Assembly (NCBI GenBank): GCA_964609825.1
Contig: CAZSSH010000002.1
Location: 186,001-250,000 of the forward strand
Length of the DNA: 64,000 nt
Reading direction: 5' to 3'
From: CAZSSH01 sp964609825
GTDB lineage: Bacteria > Verrucomicrobiota > Lentisphaeria > Victivallales > Victivallaceae
Both the position numbers and the translations under genes were made by a program. Of the stretch, positions 59,881 through 64,000 are shown one piece after another (position 1 is the first letter of the stretch; each line of letters opens with the position of its first letter). The notes beneath the pieces are model-generated. The model did not search any database. It saw nothing but the letters and a program-made list of their open reading frames with translations, and had not been told where the DNA came from.

Positions 59881-61127
59881 CCCTCGGCCTCATTGTTTGC
59901 GGGAAACAACTGCTGCATCAATCCTTTTTTAAAGATTTTCAACCGCTCGATTTTTTGCGTCTGCGCCGCAATTAACTCATCCAGCGAGGAAAGACAATCC
60001 GCAATTTTTTGCTGTTCGGCAAACTCAGGGGCTAAAACATAAATTTTTGAAAAAGCCTCAAATTTTAAGTTCAATGTGTCTTTAACAAGACCTTGAGAGT
60101 ATTTTTCAAATAGAGAAATCACCTGATTTGTTTTAAAGTAAAAAGCAAAAAACGGGCCATACGCATCCTTTTGAGGAGCACATATGGTATAGGCAGGACT
60201 AACGACTCCCTCAATTTTCGTTAACGCGCATCGACCTTCCCACATCCGCATTGTATTGTAAACGATATCGCCATTACATACTCGTAAATACTTTGACTTA
60301 TCAGCATTGGAATTGTCTTTTCTATTACTTTCTGACTGCAGAACAATACCATCTTTATCTGTTAGTGAAAGCAATCGGACATTACAAAATCCTGTTTCTT
60401 TTCTTTCTTTAAATAAGTCATCCAACTTCATTTTTCGCCACTCCGGGGCGTTGCGAAACTCGGGGAAGCGCAACCGGGGGACGGTTTCGCCGTCGGCGGG
60501 AAACAATTGCTGCATCAACCATTTTTTGTGCTTTTGATAAGCCTTCAGTTTCCCGTTTTCCGCGCCGATGGTCTGATCCAGCGAAGTAAGACAATCCGCG
60601 ATTTTTTGCTGTTCGACTAAAGAGCTGTCTCCTGAAGGAATCGGAATTGGTAAAGATAACAAATCTTTATTGTCAACATTTAGAGAGCCGTGCGCCCGAG
60701 CTCCTACTGCAATAAATTTATTTAACCATTTCCCGTGCAGATTACCTTCAAAGAGATAGCTTAAATATTTCGGATAAATGCTGTTATTACATACTCGAAA
60801 ACAAGTAAATATGCTATTGGGAACAGCGGCTTCTTCTACGCCAGAATATAAAGCGATAAATCCGGCTGAATAATCTTTTGTCGAACTTTTATTGTACGCA
60901 AAATCATCATTACGAATAACATAATAATTTCTGTACTGCGCTCCGGCAATTTCTCTTCCAAATTTTTCAATCTGGGAAACCAAGCCAATTCCCGATGTGA
61001 TACTCATAAGAGTATATTTTTTACATCCTGCCTTTTCATTGATAACCGTGACGATATCATCAAGTCTGTTTAACATCCATCCCCCTTGAAACTCAGGGAA
61101 ACGCAGTTGCGGGGTATTAGTTTTCAT
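59877..61127 (-). CDS. hsdS: type I restriction-modification system specificity subunit HsdS
   Basis: 416 residues with two target-recognition domains (~14-170 and ~225-370), each followed by a conserved helical spacer (EQQKIADCLTSLD at ~173-184 and EQQKIADCLSSLD in the C-terminal part). LRFPEF occurs both at residue ~8 and at ~219, the usual internal symmetry. Each domain reads one half of a split DNA site; the sites cannot be predicted by eye. The TRD-coding stretches are visibly more AT-rich than the neighbouring genes. It overlaps hsdR by 11 bases and the ATPase gene by four. Confidence 0.96.
   Translation of the reverse strand: MKTNTPQLRFPEFQGGWMLNRLDDIVTVINEKAGCKKYTLMSITSGIGLVSQIEKFGREIAGAQYRNYYVIRNDDFAYNKSSTKDYSAGFIALYSGVEEAAVPNSIFTCFRVCNNSIYPKYLSYLFEGNLHGKWLNKFIAVGARAHGSLNVDNKDLLSLPIPIPSGDSSLVEQQKIADCLTSLDQTIGAENGKLKAYQKHKKWLMQQLFPADGETVPRLRFPEFRNAPEWRKMKLDDLFKERKETGFCNVRLLSLTDKDGIVLQSESNRKDNSNADKSKYLRVCNGDIVYNTMRMWEGRCALTKIEGVVSPAYTICAPQKDAYGPFFAFYFKTNQVISLFEKYSQGLVKDTLNLKFEAFSKIYVLAPEFAEQQKIADCLSSLDELIAAQTQKIERLKIFKKGLMQQLFPANNEAEG
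59981..60615 (-). repeat. intragenic direct repeat in hsdS
   Basis: Two 38-base copies, 59981-60018 and 60578-60615, match at 35 of 38 positions and encode the EQQKIADCL-x-SLD spacers behind each recognition domain. A second pair (near 59900-59930 and 60500-60530, encoding LMQQLFPA) is also close. Such repeats allow recombination between recognition domains. Confidence 0.75.
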
Positions 61128-64000
61128 AAGCGCTTAACCCCGAGATTTCATGGCCTTGGGCCAGTTTGCGCAGCAACGGGCCGAGCTCGCGCATCAGCTC
61201 GGATTCTTTTTTCGACCGCGCTTTCCACCCCAATTGCTGCGGGGCAAACAAGTCGCTCAGGGCCTCGGTGTCCAAAATCAAGCGTTGCAGCACCAAATCC
61301 GTAAAACTTTGCAGCGCCGCCGGTGCAAGGTCATACCGGGCCGCCAGACGGGCAAGCTCGCGGGCGGACTTGGCGGCCTTAAAGGCCTCGTAGCCACGCC
61401 GCGCCTGCTGGTCGGTGAGTTTCTCATTGCCGCGCAGGGTGTCGATGTACTCGCGGATGTCGTCGCGCTCGTCGATAAATTTGGCGTCGGCGTCGATCAG
61501 CCCGACCAGCTCGTCGCGGGTGACCGGCTGCCGCCCCGGCAGCTGCCGGGTATAGTTGGCGATTAAATTCATGATATAATCGTAGTCGATCATCGCCGAG
61601 GCAAACAATACAAACTCAAAATCCAGCTCGTCCGCCGCCGACTCGTCCGGCTTGCCGCCCTCGGGCCGCGGCTTGCCCTGCTCGGCCTTGAGCCGCTGCG
61701 CCGTCTCCAAGTATACGCCGCGAAAGGCGCGCAAATCATCCGGCTCGACGATATTGTCGATTTGGACGGTGTTTTCGGCCGTCAAGTCGGTGTACTGGTC
61801 AAGCTGGGTCTTGATCCTCTGCACCTCTTTAAAGAGGTTGATAAACTGGCCGCGCGCCTCGTTGCCCTTAAGATTGTTGACCTCCTCGGGTTGGCACGGC
61901 AACCCCTGCGAGGTCATAAACTGCCGGAGCGCGGCCACCGCCGCATCCAGTTTGCCGATCATCGCCGGAGCCGCGTCCACCAGCCAGATTTCCCGCGCCT
62001 CGGCGACTTTTTCGCCGCTGAATAAAGCGATCGCGTCATCGACCGCCGCGGTCTGCATCCGGAAATCCAAAATATTGCCGTAGGGCTTGGAGTCGTTTAA
62101 GATCCGGTTGGTGCGCGAAAAGGCCTGGATCAAATTGTGATATTCCAATTTTTTATCCACGTAAAGGGTATTCAAATATTTGGAGTCAAAGCCGGTCAGC
62201 AGCATATCCACCACGATCATCAGATCAATTTTGTGATTGTGCGCGTAGTCGCTGTTGGGGTATTGCTGATCCTTGATGCGCTTTTGCACATCCTGATAAT
62301 AAAGGTCAAAGCAGCCGAGAGTGTGGTTGGTGCCGTATTGCGCATTATAATCGCCGATGATTTTGGCCAGCGCCGCTTTTTTGCCCGCCGGGTCGACCTC
62401 GTTGTCCGCCTTTTCGTTCGGCAGATCCTCCTGGATTTGCCGGACGTCCGGATCACCCTCGGCCGGGGGCGAAAAGACGCATGCCACATTGAGCGGGACA
62501 AAGGTTTCGTCCGCGGCTTGCCGCTTGCGCTGCATTTCGGCAAACAACCGGTGGTACTCCACCGCGTCATCAATAGAGCCGGTGGCCAGCAGCGCGTTAA
62601 ACTTGCGCCCCGCCGTCGCCGCGTCATGTTTGTCCAAAATCGCCGCCACTACCGCCGGCTTGGCCTGCGGATCGCCGGGCTTGACCGGGATGCCATCGGT
62701 CCCTTGGTAATAATCGACATGAAACCGCAGGACATTGCGGTCCTCGATCGCATGGGTGATGGTATAGGCGTGCAGCTCTTTGTCAAAAATATCCACCGTC
62801 CTTTTGCGCGAAGCCTCGTCCCCGGCGATTTGCACCAATCTCGCATTTTGCTCAAAAATCGGGGTCCCGGTAAAGCCGAACAGTTGGGCATTGGGAAAAA
62901 ACGCCTTGATCGCTTTGTGATTGTCCCCAAACTGCGAGCGGTGGCACTCGTCAAAGATAAACACCATGCGCTTGTCTTGCAGCCGGCGCAGCTCCTCGTG
63001 ATAATTGTCCTTGCTGTTGACATCCAGCGCCAGGCCCAGCTTTTGGATCGTCGTTACGATTACTTTGTCGGCGTAGTCGTCGGATAGCAGCCGCCGGACC
63101 AGTGTTTTGGTATTGGTGTTTTCCTCCACGCAATTGGCCTGAAATTTGTTGAATTCCTCACGGGTCTGCCGGTCCAAGTCTTTGCGGTCGACCACAAACA
63201 GACATTTGTCGATGTCCGGGTTGTTTTTAAGCAGCGTCGAGGCCTTAAACGAGGTCAGTGTTTTGCCGCTGCCGGTGGTGTGCCAGATGTACCCGTTGCC
63301 CCGGTGCTGGTGAATGCAGTCAATGATCGCTTTGACCGCATAGATCTGATACGGACGCATCATCAGCAGTTTTTGCTCGCAGGCCACCAGTACCATATAA
63401 CGGCTGATCATCTCGCCCAAGGTGCACTTGGGCAAAAATTTCTCCGCAAAAGCATCGAGATGGGTGATTTTTTTATTGTCCTCGGCCGCCCACTGGTAGA
63501 GCGGCAAAAAACGCTCGTCGGCGTCAAAATTAAAGTGCCGGGGATTGTTGTTGGCAAAATACCAGGTATCCGTGCGGTTGCTGACGATAAACAACTGCAT
63601 AAAACACAGCAGCGTGTGAGTGTAGCCGTTGCCGGGGGCGCTCTTGTACTCGACGATCTGCTGCATCGCCCGGCGCGGGCTGATCGCCAGTCCTTTGAGC
63701 TCGATTTGCACCACCGGGACGCCGTTGATCAAAATAATGACGTCGTACCGCTGAAAACTGTTGCGGTCATTGATGCGCAGCTGGTTGATCACCTCGTAGT
63801 TATTTTTGCACCAATCTTTGATATTGACCAAGGTATAATGCAAAGGGGTGCCGTCGTCGCGCTCAAAGGTGTTGATTTCCCGCAGATGTTTGGCGGCGGC
63901 ATAGACATCGCCGCCAATGATTTGCTCCTGCAACCGCTCAAATTCGGCATCGGAGAGATTGACTTTGTTGAGCCGCTCAAAGTTGGCCTTAAAATTGCCG
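61117..64000 (-). CDS. hsdR: type I restriction endonuclease subunit HsdR (5' end beyond window)
   Basis: At least 961 codons. The frame stays open to the right edge (NFERLNKVNLSDAEFERL precedes the TTG at 63933), so the true start is outside. The nuclease core is PD-(D/E)xK-like in YDVIILINGVPVVQIELKG, the helicase Walker A is WHTTGSGKTLTSFK, and the DEAD-like box is VFIFDECHRSQFGDNHK, followed by GFTGTPIFEQNA and a helicase C domain with MLLTGFDSKYLNTLYVDK. It translocates DNA and cuts unmethylated DNA far from the site. First gene of the locus. Confidence 0.96.
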   Translation of the reverse strand, partial: GNFKANFERLNKVNLSDAEFERLQEQIIGGDVYAAAKHLREINTFERDDGTPLHYTLVNIKDWCKNNYEVINQLRINDRNSFQRYDVIILINGVPVVQIELKGLAISPRRAMQQIVEYKSAPGNGYTHTLLCFMQLFIVSNRTDTWYFANNNPRHFNFDADERFLPLYQWAAEDNKKITHLDAFAEKFLPKCTLGEMISRYMVLVACEQKLLMMRPYQIYAVKAIIDCIHQHRGNGYIWHTTGSGKTLTSFKASTLLKNNPDIDKCLFVVDRKDLDRQTREEFNKFQANCVEENTNTKTLVRRLLSDDYADKVIVTTIQKLGLALDVNSKDNYHEELRRLQDKRMVFIFDECHRSQFGDNHKAIKAFFPNAQLFGFTGTPIFEQNARLVQIAGDEASRKRTVDIFDKELHAYTITHAIEDRNVLRFHVDYYQGTDGIPVKPGDPQAKPAVVAAILDKHDAATAGRKFNALLATGSIDDAVEYHRLFAEMQRKRQAADETFVPLNVACVFSPPAEGDPDVRQIQEDLPNEKADNEVDPAGKKAALAKIIGDYNAQYGTNHTLGCFDLYYQDVQKRIKDQQYPNSDYAHNHKIDLMIVVDMLLTGFDSKYLNTLYVDKKLEYHNLIQAFSRTNRILNDSKPYGNILDFRMQTAAVDDAIALFSGEKVAEAREIWLVDAAPAMIGKLDAAVAALRQFMTSQGLPCQPEEVNNLKGNEARGQFINLFKEVQRIKTQLDQYTDLTAENTVQIDNIVEPDDLRAFRGVYLETAQRLKAEQGKPRPEGGKPDESAADELDFEFVLFASAMIDYDYIMNLIANYTRQLPGRQPVTRDELVGLIDADAKFIDERDDIREYIDTLRGNEKLTDQQARRGYEAFKAAKSARELARLAARYDLAPAALQSFTDLVLQRLILDTEALSDLFAPQQLGWKARSKKESELMRELGPLLRKLAQGHEISGLSAYEN

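Noticed and set aside
1..64000. CRISPR arrays, insertion sequences, tRNA or rRNA genes
   Set aside because: No regularly spaced repeats, transposase motifs or cloverleaf/rRNA segments were found in any gap.

Overview
The window looks like part of the chromosome of a Gram-negative, outer-membrane bacterium of the Planctomycetota-Verrucomicrobiota-Chlamydiota group, most likely a Lentisphaerota (Victivallis-like) organism. This is inferred from three things. The pseudopilin at 53369-54112 has the FTLIELLVVIAIIAIL prepilin start and an H-x9-DG tail motif, typical of that group, and it sits beside a glycoside hydrolase and a sodium/solute symporter. LPS genes (lpxL, hldD, lptD) are present together with a meso-diaminopimelate-type MurE. 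The DNA is moderately GC-rich. No tRNA, rRNA, CRISPR array or insertion sequence was seen.

Layout. 1-4582 (minus): an ExbB/ExbD motor cluster with a large secreted TPR protein and two small membrane proteins. 4575-10577 (minus): recA, gyrB, lpxL, murE. 10654-17247 (minus): a complete trpEGDCFBA operon, preceded by what reads as a classical attenuator: a leader peptide with three Trp codons (17123-17191), a 1:2 hairpin, a competing antiterminator and a terminator. 17311-20259 (plus): a receiver-PP2C-HATPase regulator (with an apparent frameshift), an HPt protein and a nucleotidyltransferase-fold protein. 20256-26374 (minus): a fused symporter/binding-protein transporter, an HNH-associated-repeat protein, an ArnT-like glycosyltransferase and a DEAD-box helicase with a long leader. 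26737-29630: a small secreted protein (minus), then CoaB and a multidomain acyltransferase (plus). 29636-40501 (minus): purU, rsmB, hldD, lptD, an unusual dehydrogenase, plsC, a Nif3-like protein and a second ArnT-like protein. 40521-47494 (minus): tyrS, the thrS/infC-rpmI-rplT translation cluster, and rpsP-khpA-trmD-rplS-rnhB. 47773-50124 (plus): hrpB. 50235-56511 (plus): a carbohydrate-use locus (LacI regulator, GH50-like lipoprotein, pseudopilin, SSS transporter). 56614-56997 (plus): a small membrane protein behind an operator-like promoter. 57047-64000 (minus): a type I restriction-modification locus hsdR-hsdS-X-hsdM, in which X is a PrrC/RloC-like ATPase with a candidate anticodon-nuclease triad. 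hsdR runs off the right edge.

The signals most worth a second look are the trp attenuator, the nuclease-bearing type I restriction locus, the HsbR/HptB-like partner-switching pair with a broken receiver frame, the symporter-receptor fusion with altered ion-site residues, and the long double-Rossmann dehydrogenase placed between plsC and lptD.
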